Shown: positions 10,930 to 27,123, numbered from the stretch's first letter. The stretch: DNA of 64,000 nucleotides from Aedes albopictus (GCF_035046485.1 NC_085138.1:364191238-364255237), one strand, 5' to 3'. Numbers and translations are program-made. The notes: generated from the sequence alone by a model not told the origin.

Positions 10930-12245
10930 TACTCTGAAATCACTTCATGTTTCGGTTTACCACTAGTGTACTCGACCATGCAGCGACGCCATACCGTAGT
11001 ATGGAGACCTCTACTGTCGCGAGCAGCTTCCGTTTACTCGAAACTATTGCCGAGCTATTTGACATTATCTTCGATAATACCATTATCGTCATGCTTGCCC
11101 TTATGTAGGCATATTTTACGTGGCTTCCGAATTTCAGCTTATCGTCCATCATGACCCCCCAATTGCTTCAGAACACTGCAAAGTTTTTACTGAGTATTAG
11201 CAATTATTTTCGACTTGCTGAACCATCCAACAACGTTGGGCTGAAATTGAACAAAAATGTTGCTAAAATTAAACAATTTCTTTTGTTGATTTTTTTTTGT
11301 GCTGGAAGCATTTAAAAAAATTTGGTGTTTACCTATGCTCTTGGAGTTGATCGTTCGCCCGCCTGTGGTAACCACTGTCTGCTGTTCAGACGTGTAGTTG
11401 TTCACCACCACTTCCGTTTCGTAGTGCGCGAGTGCCGGCAGTCTCGACCTCATCCAGTTTTCCGCTATGCCAATTGCATGAACTGCTGTCAGCTCTATCG
11501 ATTCGCCGTATACCGTGAGGATATCATCAGCAAATCCGATCAACTTTACGCCCGGTGGAAGAGTGAGACTCAATACGCCGCCATCATACCCGCATTCCAT
11601 AGTACAGGGCCTAGGATGGAACCCTGAGGTAACCCCATGTGATGTTGTAAATAGGTCCTCTCGGTATAGCGCATTCAATGGAGGCCCAGCTGATGCTGTT
11701 GAGCGCATTCTTCACGTCCAGCGTGACGACCGCGTGGCAGCGGATCCCCCTTCGCTTCTTTGGAGTCCTATCTCTGCCGTTTTGGTTACAACCCTGATAG
11801 CGTCCCCCATTGATCGACTCCTCCGATCAACCCCAGAGATTAGAGTCATCTGGTTTCTCGGTATAGGTGACCTGCCTCGACAGAATGATCCGTTCCATCA
11901 GTTTCCCGGCAGTCAGTGTCGAGAAGGCAGATAGGTCTGTATACCGACCGACGGGTCGCCAGGTGGCTTTCCGGGTATGGGTAATAGAACCAATCTTTGC
12001 CTTTTCCACTTCTTCGAAAATTTGCCTCTATCTAGACATATCTGCATAGCCATTTTGAACATGTCAGGGCTAGCCTCGATGGCCGTTTTTATGGGTACTG
12101 TAGGGATGCCGTCCGGACCAGGAGCCTTGTTCAACTTGAGCGACTTTGCTATTGCAATGAGTTTGTCGTTCGTCACTGGGGCGACCTCGCTTTGGCCAGT
12201 TTGGCCATTAGGGTCCCATGGTCTTGTTACCGTTGGGAAACGCAA
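10930..12245 (-). pseudogene. R1-clade ORF2 RT region, broken
   Basis: Minus-strand reverse transcriptase of an R1-type element. From 12245 downward it reads NDKLIAIAKSLKLNKAPGPDG, then MAMQICLDRGKFSKKWKRQ and PIPGKPPGDPS. Next come ILSRQVTYTEKPDD near 11870, a motif region around LFTTSHGVTSGF near 11630, and an intact catalytic FADDILTVY near 11530. A thumb segment, KFGSHVKYAYIRASMTI, lies near 11130. Several frameshifts break it, and about 140 bp of unrelated AT-rich sequence is lodged near 11190-11330. It is the downstream half of the R1 whose upstream half lies at 13,300-15,480. Confidence 0.8.
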
Positions 12246-13300
12246 ACTTTGCTTATTACGTTGTTTTTGAGAATAAATTTGTTATTTTTTTCGTATTTGT
12301 TAGTAGAATTTAGATAAAATTGTTATTTTGTTATTTGTTATAAGTTAGTAAATGGTTAGAGATAATTAATAAAAATCAGAACAGAATTTGTTAACACACA
12401 TGCACCCAACACTGAACAGATCTAAGACAACACATACACAAAATGAGCCAAAAAGGGGAGAAGTGGACGCCATGACACATCCACGCCAGAAAGAGAAAGA
12501 AAAAGGGAAATTGGGAAAAGGCAAAGGGGACAGGCTACTGGGTCGAAGATAGCCAAGAGCAAAGTCTTTCGATTCTGACCTCTCGAGGTAACTAGTGCGT
12601 TATCGAAGAAATCCAAACCACCAAAGTCAATTTAACCATTGATCCTTTGATTAGAATAATCAGAACTTAAAGTTAAAAACGAAAGTTAGTTCGTGAATCG
12701 TGAATTATAGAATCAGGTATGGTTCTTCAGACCAAAAAGTGATCCAGCAGTTGGTGAGACGCCCAGTAGCCCTGTGTCTAACCCCACTTTCTTTAGGACC
12801 CATTATCATAGGTCTATTCAGCCTGTTAGTGGCCAAGCGTCGCCCGTGAACACCTGTAAGGCATCCCGTCCACCGACTAGAAGGCCCGAACAACGCCTTT
12901 CGTTCGGTTTGTGCCTCTCCCGGACAGCCAGAAGTCCCACCTGTCGTTGAGGACCCTCCAACTCCCAGAACGTACCGTAAATACCCGCAGACCTCGGCAT
13001 CCCCCGTTGAGACCCCTGGACATCACCCACCACGCCACCCCGGTGATAATTTCAAGCGCGAAGGTTGTGCCGCGCACCTCGTCATCCCGTCCAAGTCCCG
13101 GTGGTCCATCGAACGCCCAGGAAACCCATAGGAAACCCCCCTCAGTGCTCCACTTCCGGCCGGCTGCAACGTTCCACACAACACATCGACACTCCACACA
13201 CACAGTAAGATGGAAAAAATTAAAGAAATAGTGAAAAAGCAAAAAAGTGTTTTACTTGAGTTCTTGACCAGCGAAACGTGCCGACCCTAAGAGTCTCGCT
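12246..13300. other. Unidentified insert of about 1 kb inside R1
   Basis: The R1 frame on the minus strand stops after the EN-RT linker near 13340 and resumes at 12245, so this block interrupts it. It has an AT-rich side (12260-12420) and a GC-richer, Pro/His-codon-rich side (12750-13200). The 106-codon plus frame at 12911-13231 has no domain that I recognise. I saw no clear TIR, LTR or TSD. It could be a solo LTR, a fragment of an unknown element or a second truncated LINE end. Confidence 0.45.
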
Positions 13301-15480
13301 CGCTAGGCGTGGTCCTTCCGACCCACCAAGTAACAGCCTTTTGTCGTGGCGCGGGAACAACGTTTCCACGATCTTCTGCAGCATCTCGAGGAGCCTTTGA
13401 CCGCGACAACTCTGTAAGCATCACCTCAGGGAATCTTGTTCACTGCCTTGCTGAGATGTTCGACGCACGCCTGCTTATGTGCCTTCATCTCTTTATTCAG
13501 TGCCAGTTTAGCCGCCCTGCAGGCCTCACTTTGCTTCATTACACCTTCATCGGTGCGGGCTCTATGCATCGTGCTCCTACCAGTATACCGATTTGCGTCC
13601 ATTTCTTGGTGGGGATCGCCTTGCCATTGTACAGCTAAGGGTTCCAACTAGATTATCGCTGAATAGATAGCCGTTGTTACCTTCAATAAGCAATCGCTTC
13701 TCAAATGCCGGCTTATCGAAGTGCGAGATCAACCAGCACCGGTGATGGTCGATGGCCTTTGGCTGCGACCGTCTACCTCCATGTTCCGACCTGTGTCGAA
13801 TCGCCAGATGGTGACTGTGCGTGCATCCATCGTCGATCTTCCAGTCCGAGGTAGGGTTTAGACCCGGGCTTTAGAAGGTCACATCCATGATGGGCTCTGC
13901 ACCGTTCCTACCGTAGGTTTTTTTTTTGTCGCCTACGTTCGCGACATCCACATTCAGTCTAGCCAATAGCTTCGAGTAGAGCCCAGCCTCTCGTGTTAGC
14001 CAAGCGGCTACTCCACTAAATCGCCCAGGCGTTGAAGTCTCAACCGATGACTACGGGACTCAAACCCACAAGTGCGCTTGATAGCGAATCCAGCATAGAC
14101 CAAAACTGGTCCATCGGCCACCCAGGTGGGGCATAACAACTACAGTAGTGCACCCTATTGATCTTTGCTATTGCGAAGCCCTCGTGCGACTTGGAAATTA
14201 TTTTCTATCTACGATTTAAGCGGCTACGCAGTCTTTTAATGTGGTCGAAACGTCGGGCAAATAATAAACCTCGTTTTTCCATATTGAAAGAATACATAGC
14301 CGTTTTAATCGTGCAATAAAATCCTCAGTCGATCCTCCAGAAGAAATTATGTCCTTGTTTGCCGTGCAAATCAGGCAATTTGGTGCCGAGTTGGACTCCC
14401 TGGCGATGTAGCCTTCTACTCCGAACTTCCTGTGGAGTTTGCTCCTGTCGGAGCCTTTACACGGCCACGACTTATGTCCTTGCTCGAAGCACTTGAAGCA
14501 CGCCTTTGGCGGCACATGCAACTGCAGTCGCCTTATTCACCTCCCCTACGAGGAGCATGATCGTGGCAATCTGCGTGCCTGCCGGGTCCTTTCGTAGACG
14601 GATCGATGCACTTGGTGCATCTACCTTGCACTGTTGTTTAAGTGCGGCTGCGACCTCTTCTGCGTCGGTAAACTCGTCCAGGTTTTTACACTGGAGAATC
14701 GCCTCCGCCTTTAGGGCTTTTACCTGCACTTTTTCGCCCAATACCTATTGAGTTAGTGCTTTGAAGGAGCTGCCTTCATTGGAAGCCTCCTTCTTCAGCA
14801 CTAGCATCATCTCTCCAGTCCTGGTGCGCCGAGACGATTTTCGTCCCGCATGGTTCTCAGCACCTCAGCGTACGTATCCACCTCAGTTTTGAAGACCAGC
14901 GCGTCACTCCTTTCACGCTTGCGGCCAAGCTTCACTTCAGCGTTTTCATTTTCCCTACCGTAAACCAAATGTTCTTCTTCCTTAGGTCCGGTTGGCCCCT
15001 ATATCTCCTGAGGATGGCCTCTTGGAGCTTGGTTCCCCAGCTTCTTGCGCGTTTTGACGCCGACTTGGGAGCCTGGTTGCTCGCGTTGGCCTTCCCCTTC
15101 CTCTTCGAAGTACTGCAAACTTCTGCGGGGTGCTTATTGCGTCCCTTAGACAGGTTTCCACCTTGCAGCTCGCGCCGTAGCAGGTCGGTTTGCCCTCTCT
15201 CCTACGGCTCCTGTGAGCTGTATGGTTTCATACGCCATGGTCGCGCTGCCTGTAAAGAAGAAAGCTGCCGTTTGAGAGGACCTCCCCTCCTTGCTCGCGT
15301 CGAGCTCCGCTCTTCGGCCAGGAAGTCATACTCCTTTTTGGCCAGGGCCACCGACTTGAGGAGTTTCAGCAGATCTTGTTTCTTGCTGATGTTGTTCCGC
15401 CTGCTCGAGCTCGTCAAGCTGCTTGGCGACTTCCAAAATTTTTAGTAGCCCACTCCAGTTGCGGTTCAGCGCCCTCGTTA
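13301..15480 (-). pseudogene. R1-clade ORF1 (gag) and ORF2 endonuclease, broken
   Basis: Upstream half of the R1 on the minus strand. A basic N-terminus (KKQDLLKLLKSVALAKKEYD) lies near 15380. ORF1 then shows the central gag segment with VKALKAEAILQCKNLDEF near 14710 and a zinc knuckle, CFKCFEQGHKSWPC, at about 14459-14500 (CX2CX4HX4C). ORF2 has endonuclease remnants around GGDFNAWA near 14050 with stops, then the linker ARTDEG...AAKLALNKEMKAHKQACVEH near 13500, which is homologous to the R1 fragment at 928-1232. Frameshifts and stops make it non-functional. It continues at 12245 after a foreign block. Confidence 0.8.
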
Positions 15481-15599
15481 CTGACTTGCGGTCCATGGGA
15501 ATTCATGCACATTTGAAGGTTCTGATATTTTGCTGTGATATTGCAACCTTAATTCAAATGGCAAGAACCCGGCTCATGTTGCACCACGTATACTCACGT

Positions 15600-16320
15600 G
15601 TTTTGGGAGCGTTTCGAGGGTTTTCAGAAGATTGATGGTGTTTGAAGAGAATTAAGTAACGTTTCAGAGCGTTTCAAGGGTTTTTAGAGCTATTGAGGGT
15701 AGTTTCAAGGGTTCCAGAGCGGATCAGCATCGTTTTAGGATATTTTGCTAAAACCATTTTAGGACGTTTCGAGAGCTTCTTGTGATGTTGCAGGGATTTT
15801 GAGCAGTTTCGGGAGCATTACAGGTGTTTTAGGGCCCGGTGTTTAGAAGGAGTATCCATACTGGTTTGGGATCTTTTAGGAAGTGTTCAAGAAGGTTTTG
15901 ACGACATATTAAGAGTCAAAGAGTCGACTTATAAATGACGTTTTAGAGTGTTTTAAGGGATTCCATGAGTGTTTCCCGTTGACTTCTACAAGGTTTCAGG
16001 AGCGTTCATAATCATTTGAAAACGTTTTAGGATGATCCAGGGCGTTTGAGGTTTTTTTACGTGTATTTTAACTTAGGCTAATTCTACACTAGGCATTTGA
16101 GGGGTAAAGAGAGCTTTATGGGTTCAGGAAGCGTTAACACTGAAACCCCAATTTACGTTAAAAAGGGGGGGGGGGAGGCGTAAACTGTGTTATGCGTAAA
16201 TGGAGAGAGCGTTTTTTTCAGTTTCAGATTCAGTTTGTGAAGATCGACTTTACAAATTTCGGAACTTATAATAAGTTTCATTAGTTTAACCTAAGGTTAC
16301 AATCAAATTTATTAGTTAAC
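15600..16320 (+). repeat. GTTTCAGGGG-type degenerate repeat (family F2)
   Basis: Dense degenerate 10-11 bp words of the type GTTTCAGGGG / GTTTTAGGGCG. The same family recurs in this orientation at 17,640-18,180, 19,600-19,930 and 62,930-63,420, and in reverse at 18,590-18,730, 20,640-21,978 and 27,353-27,440. No coding capacity. A run of about nine G lies near 16166. Confidence 0.65.
16052..16091 (-). mobile_element. Hyper-truncated LINE insertion, 40 bp
   Basis: Read on the minus strand this is a 40-bp insert with AGTGTAGAATTAGC and AAGTTAAAATACAC, ending in an A run. It is flanked by an 11-bp direct repeat with one mismatch, GGCGTTTGAGG at 16041-16051 and GGCATTTGAGG at 16092-16102. It shares its 3' end with the insert at 10886-10929, so one LINE family produced both. 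Confidence 0.75.
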
Positions 16321-16330
16321 AGTTTAGCAA

Positions 16331-17640
16331 TGTTCAGTGGTTCCCAACCTACGGTTATGGGATAAGCATATTTCTCAAGAACGGAAGCTGTGAGGGTGAG
16401 GTGATTTTTTTTTTCGGATTCTAAACCCCTGGGAGCACTCATCACAAAGTAGTTGTGTAGCGAAGATCAGTGGCTCCCACACTAGGACCACGGACCACGA
16501 GCATTTCTCAACCACCGAAGAAAGTTCTAGAAGGTTGTGCAAATGTTTTTTTTCCGATTCTTCATCTCAAGGACCTGTAGCTTCAACACAGATGCGTTGC
16601 AAAGATCAGTGGTTTCCAATCCATGATCACGGGCCACGTGAAATTCTCAGGAACCATAAATTTAAGGATGAAATGAAATGATTTTTTTGATCGTTGATCT
16701 GCGCCTCCCGGTCCATTATTGATTACATTGTGTTGCAAAACCCAGTGGTTCCCAATCTGGGGTCACGGGCTACTAAAATTTCACAAGAATCGAAAGTTCT
16801 AGGATGAAGTGGACATGTTTTTCGGATTACTCATCTCAAGGAGGAGTATCTTCGACATACACACTTAGAATAATTTACAGTATTCGGTGAAAAAAATCAC
16901 CGAAACTGGTCTGTAAACAAGCAAACTACAGTATTACGGCGAAATTGATGAAATTGCAGAAGAAAATCGGTGAAATCTAAAAAATCACCGAAGAACCGGT
17001 GAAATCAGACAAATTTACAGGAGACCTGTGAATATTTTACCGAACAGATCGGTGATGGGACTATTTTACCGTATTACTGTAAAATGCGTTTGACAGCCAC
17101 GCCGGCAGCTTCGAGCATCAGTTGTATTACAATTTGCGCATTATCTCCAAGTAAGACTCTCTTGTACAGTGGCAGCAAGTGTGATTCCTGATCAGAAGGT
17201 CATGTATTCAATCCCATCATCGACGTTTTTTATGAAAATATTGTTTTTTGTGCTCGCATGAAATCGCCGTAAATTTGTAAAATTTACCGTACGTTCAGTG
17301 ATATTGAGAAGTCATTTGTAAACAAACATACCGAACGTTCTGCGATTTTTACGGTAAATTTGTAAAAAGTACCGAACGTTCCGGTAATTTTGACAGATGC
17401 ATTTTCCTGAGATTCGCAGTACGTTCGGTGGTTTGAAAAAATCACCGAACTTTTTACCGTACGTTCAGCTGTTGAATTTTACCGTAATCCGTCATTTTTT
17501 CTAAGTGTGTAGATGTGTTTCAGATATCAGTGGTTTTCAATTTGTTGTCACGGGCTACGCAAATTTCTCAAGAACCAAAAGATTGAATGAAATTAATTTA
17601 ATTTTCGGATCATGCTTCTCAGATACACTATGGAGGCTCC
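16331..17640 (+). repeat. Tandem repeat of 132-138 bp, five units
   Basis: Units begin at about 16331, 16463, 16601, 16737 and 17521, each with a version of ATCAGTGGTTCCCAA, followed by a GGTCACGG-type phrase and a TTTCTCAAGAACC-like phrase. The fourth unit is split by the MITE at 16860-17509. Removing the MITE and one TA restores a 132-bp unit. Reverse-strand fragments of the same motif occur near 17838-17860 and 17970-17990. Confidence 0.75.
16860..17509. mobile_element. MITE with TA target duplication, 650 bp
   Basis: Termini are CACACTTAGAA and its reverse complement TTCTAAGTGTG, flanked by TA on both sides (16858-16859 and 17510-17511). The subterminal DNA is full of short inverted phrases (TTCGGTGA / TCACCGAA, GTACGTTCGGT). 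No transposase frame. A TA TSD points to the Tc1/mariner group, which is inference. The host tandem repeat gives the empty site. Confidence 0.75.
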
Positions 17641-18180
17641 CGAGGGAGTTCCATGGAATCCCAGTGGCGTTTTAGGGAGTCTCAGAGTCATTGAGTCAGG
17701 GATTCTCAGGGGATTCCAAAGGCTGTAGGGGCATTTCAAGGAGTTTCATGAGTCTTCAGAGTGGTTACAGGGAGACTTTCGGTTCTTGCGGAATTAGCAT
17801 CAGTAGGTCGGCTCCAGGGGCACATTCTCTCGTGATCCCAGCTTGGGAACCACTGAGCTTTGCCACACCACTTTATTGTAATAAATGCAGAGAGAATTGA
17901 GACGCAGAATATGAAAACCATTTCCACTTACTTATCGCACTTTAGATCCTTAAGAAATGTGCACGGTCCGTGACCCCAGATTGGAAACCTAGTAATGTTT
18001 GAGGAATTAAACCTCTTTTCGGGATTTGAGGAGCGTTTCATGTTTTATTTAAAGTTTCCTGGGGGACTAAAGGGATATTTCAGGTGCGTTTTAGCCATGT
18101 TTTAAGACAATTCAGGGGCGTTTTAGTTTTTCAGGGGGTTTCAGACGGATTGCAGGGCGGTGCAAGAGGTTTCAGAGCAG
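17641..18180 (+). repeat. GTTTCAGGGG-type repeat (family F2)
   Basis: Same degenerate words as at 15,600: TTTCAAGGAGTTTCATGAG near 17732 and TTTCAGGGGCG-like runs near 18110-18170. Not coding. Confidence 0.6.
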
Positions 18181-18589
18181 TTGTTTGATAAATTTGTCAT
18201 TTTAATTGATGTCAGGGCATTGTGTTGCGTTAGACTTTCACCAAAGAATAAACATAGAAAGAATGGCCTTTCTTACCTTTTTCTATGCAAATGTTAAGCG
18301 ACAAGACAAGTGGTGCTCTCTAAGCGTTTCAAGGTGAAAGCTCTTTGTAACAGTGTTCGTGATTTGTCATAAGAGAAGGTGGTGTGCGTATGTTTTGGTA
18401 TCCGCATACAATTAGTAACGCACACTACCGCATGAAGGTTGAACTTTCATCCGCAGATAGCGTTGCGGTAGTGTCCTCCGAGCATCAGCGGAGTGGGCAT
18501 TCTTGATACTCTTATTCTTTGCTTTCACGCAATTTGTTGTGCTCACTGGCCATCTAGCCCATTTAACCCACTGCAATCTCTCTGGAATT
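18181..18589. other. Intergenic, nothing recognised
   Basis: No open frame or repeat that I recognise. A short inverted phrase (GCACACTACCGC / GCGGTAGTGT, about 18421-18475) could form a hairpin. Confidence 0.35.
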
Positions 18590-18730
18590 GCCCTGGGGAC
18601 TCTTTAAATCATCCGTCAAGCGCCCTGATACTCTCTGAAACGTTCATAAAAACTCTTGCCCCATGGAAGGACCATTGGAAGGACCATTAAATGCTCCTAA
18701 AACCATTTGAGACACTATGATCCGTCCCTC
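18590..18730 (-). repeat. F2 repeat, reverse orientation
   Basis: Words such as CTCTGAAACG and CTAAAACC show the F2 family on the minus strand, opposite to the tracts at 15.6 and 17.6 kb. Confidence 0.5.
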
Positions 18731-19599
18731 AAAACTTCCCTAAACACCACGATTGGGCATTGGGTTTTGGGCGCCATTTTCCCCGATTATCGATATGTTG
18801 CAGTGATGGACGAACCATGAAATAGCCCGACTTTTAGGCAATTTGAGCATCCTAATTGTCAAAGGATGGTATGTTTCAAGTGTCACAGGACACACTGCAG
18901 GTGCACCGTAATGTAAGGAGTATGGTATATTGAACCTTGTTCACAAAGTTGGGAACCCCTACTGAAATGGAAAGCGAGCGCGCGAAATTTTATCACCCTT
19001 CGTTTCCCAACTAAGGCCCATGAGACCATAAAAGGTTGCAGCTAGCAGCAGCGTGGTGGTGGTGCGATGGGTGGTAGTGCAGTGGAGGTAATACTTTGCT
19101 GCTGCTGACTAGCTGCCCCATACAATGCAACATAACAAGGTTGTTGGTAGATGAATTACGGCTAATAAAGATCGGTCGCCTAAAGACCTGCGAGCGAGGA
19201 AATCGAGCCACCAGCCAATGACGACGACGATGGATGATGAGTGAGCAAAACAAACAATCCGATTTTAATAAGATTGGATCGGATCGAAGTTGAGTTGCTC
19301 GGAAACAGTTTTACGATCTTGCGGGCATATGTTTGCCAGCCGGGGAGCCGGGGAGAGGTCATAAAAGTCGATCATAAATGGGCTCGAGTGAGTGTGAGCA
19401 GTGAAACCATAATTTGTCTTGTGAAATTCCAATCTCGGGGCCCATTAGTCGGTGCTGATGGGTGGTAAATTTAGTTCAGTTTGAGGTCCTCTCTGAGTGC
19501 GTGTGGAATTTCCGATTATGATTGAATACTTTGTGATACAATTTAGAGGTGTTTCAATTTGTTTTATCATTTTTGAAGTTAGTCGTGATGGAGGTTTCC
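18731..19599. other. Intergenic, possibly single-copy
   Basis: No gene. The part at 19000-19480 is more complex than the repeats around it, with a CACCACC-rich phrase and homeodomain-like words (AATTACGGCTAATAA near 19153). Open frames under 81 codons lack recognisable motifs. Confidence 0.35.
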
Positions 19600-19935
19600 T
19601 TGCACGCTCAGAAGCGTGTCAGGTAGTCTCATGCGGTACTTGGAGGTCTCATGTGCATTCCAGAGGGTTCCAGATAATCTCTGGGCGCTTCAAGGGCTCC
19701 AGGGTGTTTCAGAGGCGTTTTATGGGGCTTCAGGGGTTTCAGGAGGGGTTCCTGGTGGCCCAGAAGTGTTTCAGGGGATCTCAGGGTTTGCAGGGGAGTT
19801 TTAGGGGATTCAATGGGATTCCATGGGGGTTCCTTAGGTCTTAGGGGCGTTTTAGTGGGTCCCAGGGCAATCCGGGGGTTCCAGGGGTTTCAGAAGCACT
19901 GCAACGGGTTCCAGGGGGCACATGGAGATCTCACG
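19600..19935 (+). repeat. F2 repeat, forward orientation
   Basis: Words such as GTTTCAGAGGCGTTTTA and TTCAGGGGTTTCAGGAGG repeat with 10-11 bp spacing. The 115-codon frame at 19497-19844 is a translation of this repeat, not a gene. Confidence 0.65.
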
Positions 19936-20639
19936 GTTTAGAAATCCTTTGGAGCGCCTTGAAAAGAACACTAGTTTACAGCATTTTTGAACTCGGTAAG
20001 CTGATGATCGTTTTTGGTGTAGAATCACGCCCTGAGTTCGAAAACGCGAAGGAAAAAAATTACAGTAGAGCGGAAATTTTTTCGACTTTCCATACAAGGT
20101 TGATGATTTGAAATCGATTTTTGTTCTATTTTAAAGCAAAGTCGCTCACTTCAAACATCTCATTCTCCGTAATCAATGCTCCGATTGAGCTGAAATTTTT
20201 ACTGTAACTCGCCTACATATGATATGTCAAATGAACGTCGAGAAAGAATTTTTAAGTTGGTTTTTTCTTATTGAAAAAAATACATTTCCTCAAAAAATTT
20301 TGGAAATTTTGCTAAAATTTAAGAAGATCATCCCTAAAACTCGCCAATATCTTGAATTTCATCAATCTGATGCAAAACCTGTATTCAGATGTTCGAATGC
20401 TATTGTATTCAGCTTTTAATTTATGGAAAAAGATTTAAAATTGGTTAAACAAAACGCAATATATTTAAATTTTAGTAAATTATATATTTTGAAAAGTTGC
20501 AAAACTCGATATTGAGCTAAAACTCAAAAACTGTTCTACTTAAAATTTTTTGAAGGTCGGTTTCGAAATCAGCACTAAATTGTGCTTCAAAAACTTTGGT
20601 CGTTGACAGAAGTTCACGACTTTCATTTTATTTTGTAAA
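19936..20639. other. AT-rich intergenic DNA
   Basis: AT-rich with many stops in every frame; nothing identifiable. Confidence 0.4.
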
Positions 20640-21978
20640 CTTGTGGAATCAGAAACCCTTCCTGAAATACCCCTGCAAACCCATTGAAGTGCTCCTGCAA
20701 TAGTATCAATGGTACCTGACACGACTCGGGACACCCTTAAAATGTTCCTCAAACCCCTTAGATTCCCCTAAAACTCTCTGAAACGCCTTTAGAATGCCTT
20801 GAAGTGCCCCTGAAACCTGTTGTCATGCCCTTGAAATACACTTGCGCCCCTGTGAATCGCCCTAAAATCTAATAAAACGCCCCAAAAACCCTGTAATAAT
20901 ATTGAAACGCCTTTAAAACCCCTGCAATCCCTATGAAATAGTTTTGAACGCCCTTAACTTTTCTTGTGCGTTAGGGTCATGTTTGGCCCACTCCGTGCAC
21001 TACGTCAGCGAGCTGTTCCCAAGTTAAATGCCTTACAAAGGCCCTGAAACTCCCCTAAAATCTCTTGTAGCGCTCCCAAAATACTCCTGGAACATTTTGA
21101 AACTCTCTGAAAGGCCTCTTGATACGTCTCTGAAAACCCTTGTAATGCCCTTCAAAGGTTCCTGTAAACCCACTTCCCTGGATTGTCCCTAACACCTCTT
21201 GAAACGTATTTGAAACCTCCGTATTTCTATTGAAACGCCACTGAAATCCCGTTATCCCTTCTAAACGTCAATTCAACGAAACCTGACGGAATGCCCTTAA
21301 AAGGCTTCTGACTACCTCTGAAACAATCTCCTGAAACGCCCCTGAAGCTCTTTGGAACTCCCTTTTTGGGCCCTCTGGCAACTTCGTGGAAACACCCATG
21401 ACCCCGTCTCAATTACCCAGGAGCAAGACCTGTTCTTGCCAACTAGATTTCTTCATTTAAGCCCTGAATTAATGATTCCAATGTACCTTTAGAACGCATT
21501 TGAAGCCCCCGAATCCCCACGAGCCCTTATGCCTTTGACTAACCAATGACGCCGCATGTAACCCCATACGACCTCCTGAAGCGCCCCTGCAAACCATCTA
21601 AAACCCCTGTATCCTTATGAAACCCACGGAAACATTCCCTGCAACCCTTATGAAACTCCCAAGGTCCCCCAAAATTATCTGTGCAAAGCTTCTGAATCAC
21701 CCTGAAATGTCCCATAAACGATCTAAAAGAACTTGAAAGGTTTCTGAAACTCCCCGAGGCCTCGGTGATACCCTCCAAGAAATCCCATAGAACTCCCTGA
21801 AACGCCCTGAGAACACCTGATAAGTCCTGAAAATCGCTTGAGAACGTCTGAAATACATCTAAAACCTCTTCAGGCCCCTTAAACTCTCTTGAAATGTCTT
21901 GAAATGCCCCTGCAATTCTCTTAAATGTTCCTAAGGGACCATAAAGCGCTTTAAAACACCCTCAAAAATTCGCCTGAG
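20640..21978 (-). repeat. F2 repeat, reverse orientation, 1.3 kb
   Basis: Long run of words such as CCCTGAAACGCC and CTGAAATGTCC. It is the tract into which the LTR element at 21,984 inserted; the same words resume at 27,353. One MITE (20,954-21,040) is embedded in it. Confidence 0.7.
20954..21040 (-). mobile_element. Short MITE (TTAA type), diverged copy
   Basis: It starts with TTAACTTTTCTTG and contains TTAGGGTCAT and CACTACGTCAGCGAGCTG. It matches, in the opposite orientation, the element at 29,769-29,863. The ends are more eroded than in that copy. Confidence 0.55.
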
Positions 21979-21983
21979 AGCCT

Positions 21984-22212
21984 TGTAGTGAATACGAGGC
22001 GAATAGTATTGAGTAAAATCGAATCACCTTTACGTAGTTTACGTTGAGTGTGTATTGATGACAGATACTGAAAGGAACTCAATGGAAGAAAAAGAAGCGA
22101 ACGGCTCGATGAAAAAATCTCTTCAGTTATATGACGTGTGTTACAAAGAACGGTCGACGTAAAATTAGAATTTTGTTTTTGTTAATAATAGAAGTAGATT
22201 TTGAATACGACA
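21984..22212 (+). repeat. 5' LTR, 229 bp
   Basis: Begins TGTAGTGAATACGAGG and ends TTGAATACGACA. Identical by eye to the copy at 27124-27352. No TATA box is certain; AGTTATATGA near 22124-22133 is a weak candidate. Confidence 0.9.
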
Positions 22213-22227
22213 TGGCGCAGTCGGTAG
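22213..22227 (+). other. Primer binding site, tRNA-Ser type
   Basis: TGGCGCAGTCGGTAG directly follows the LTR. It is the reverse complement of CTACCGACTGCG plus CCA, the 3' end of a serine tRNA as I recall it from Drosophila. The position next to the LTR supports the assignment independently of the tRNA match. Confidence 0.75.
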
Positions 22228-22235
22228 TGAAATGT

Positions 22236-27076
<4,841 letters not shown>

Positions 27077-27123
27077 TTTTTTTTTTTTCATTCTATCGTC
27101 ACAAGAGTAGAGAAGAAGGCGAA

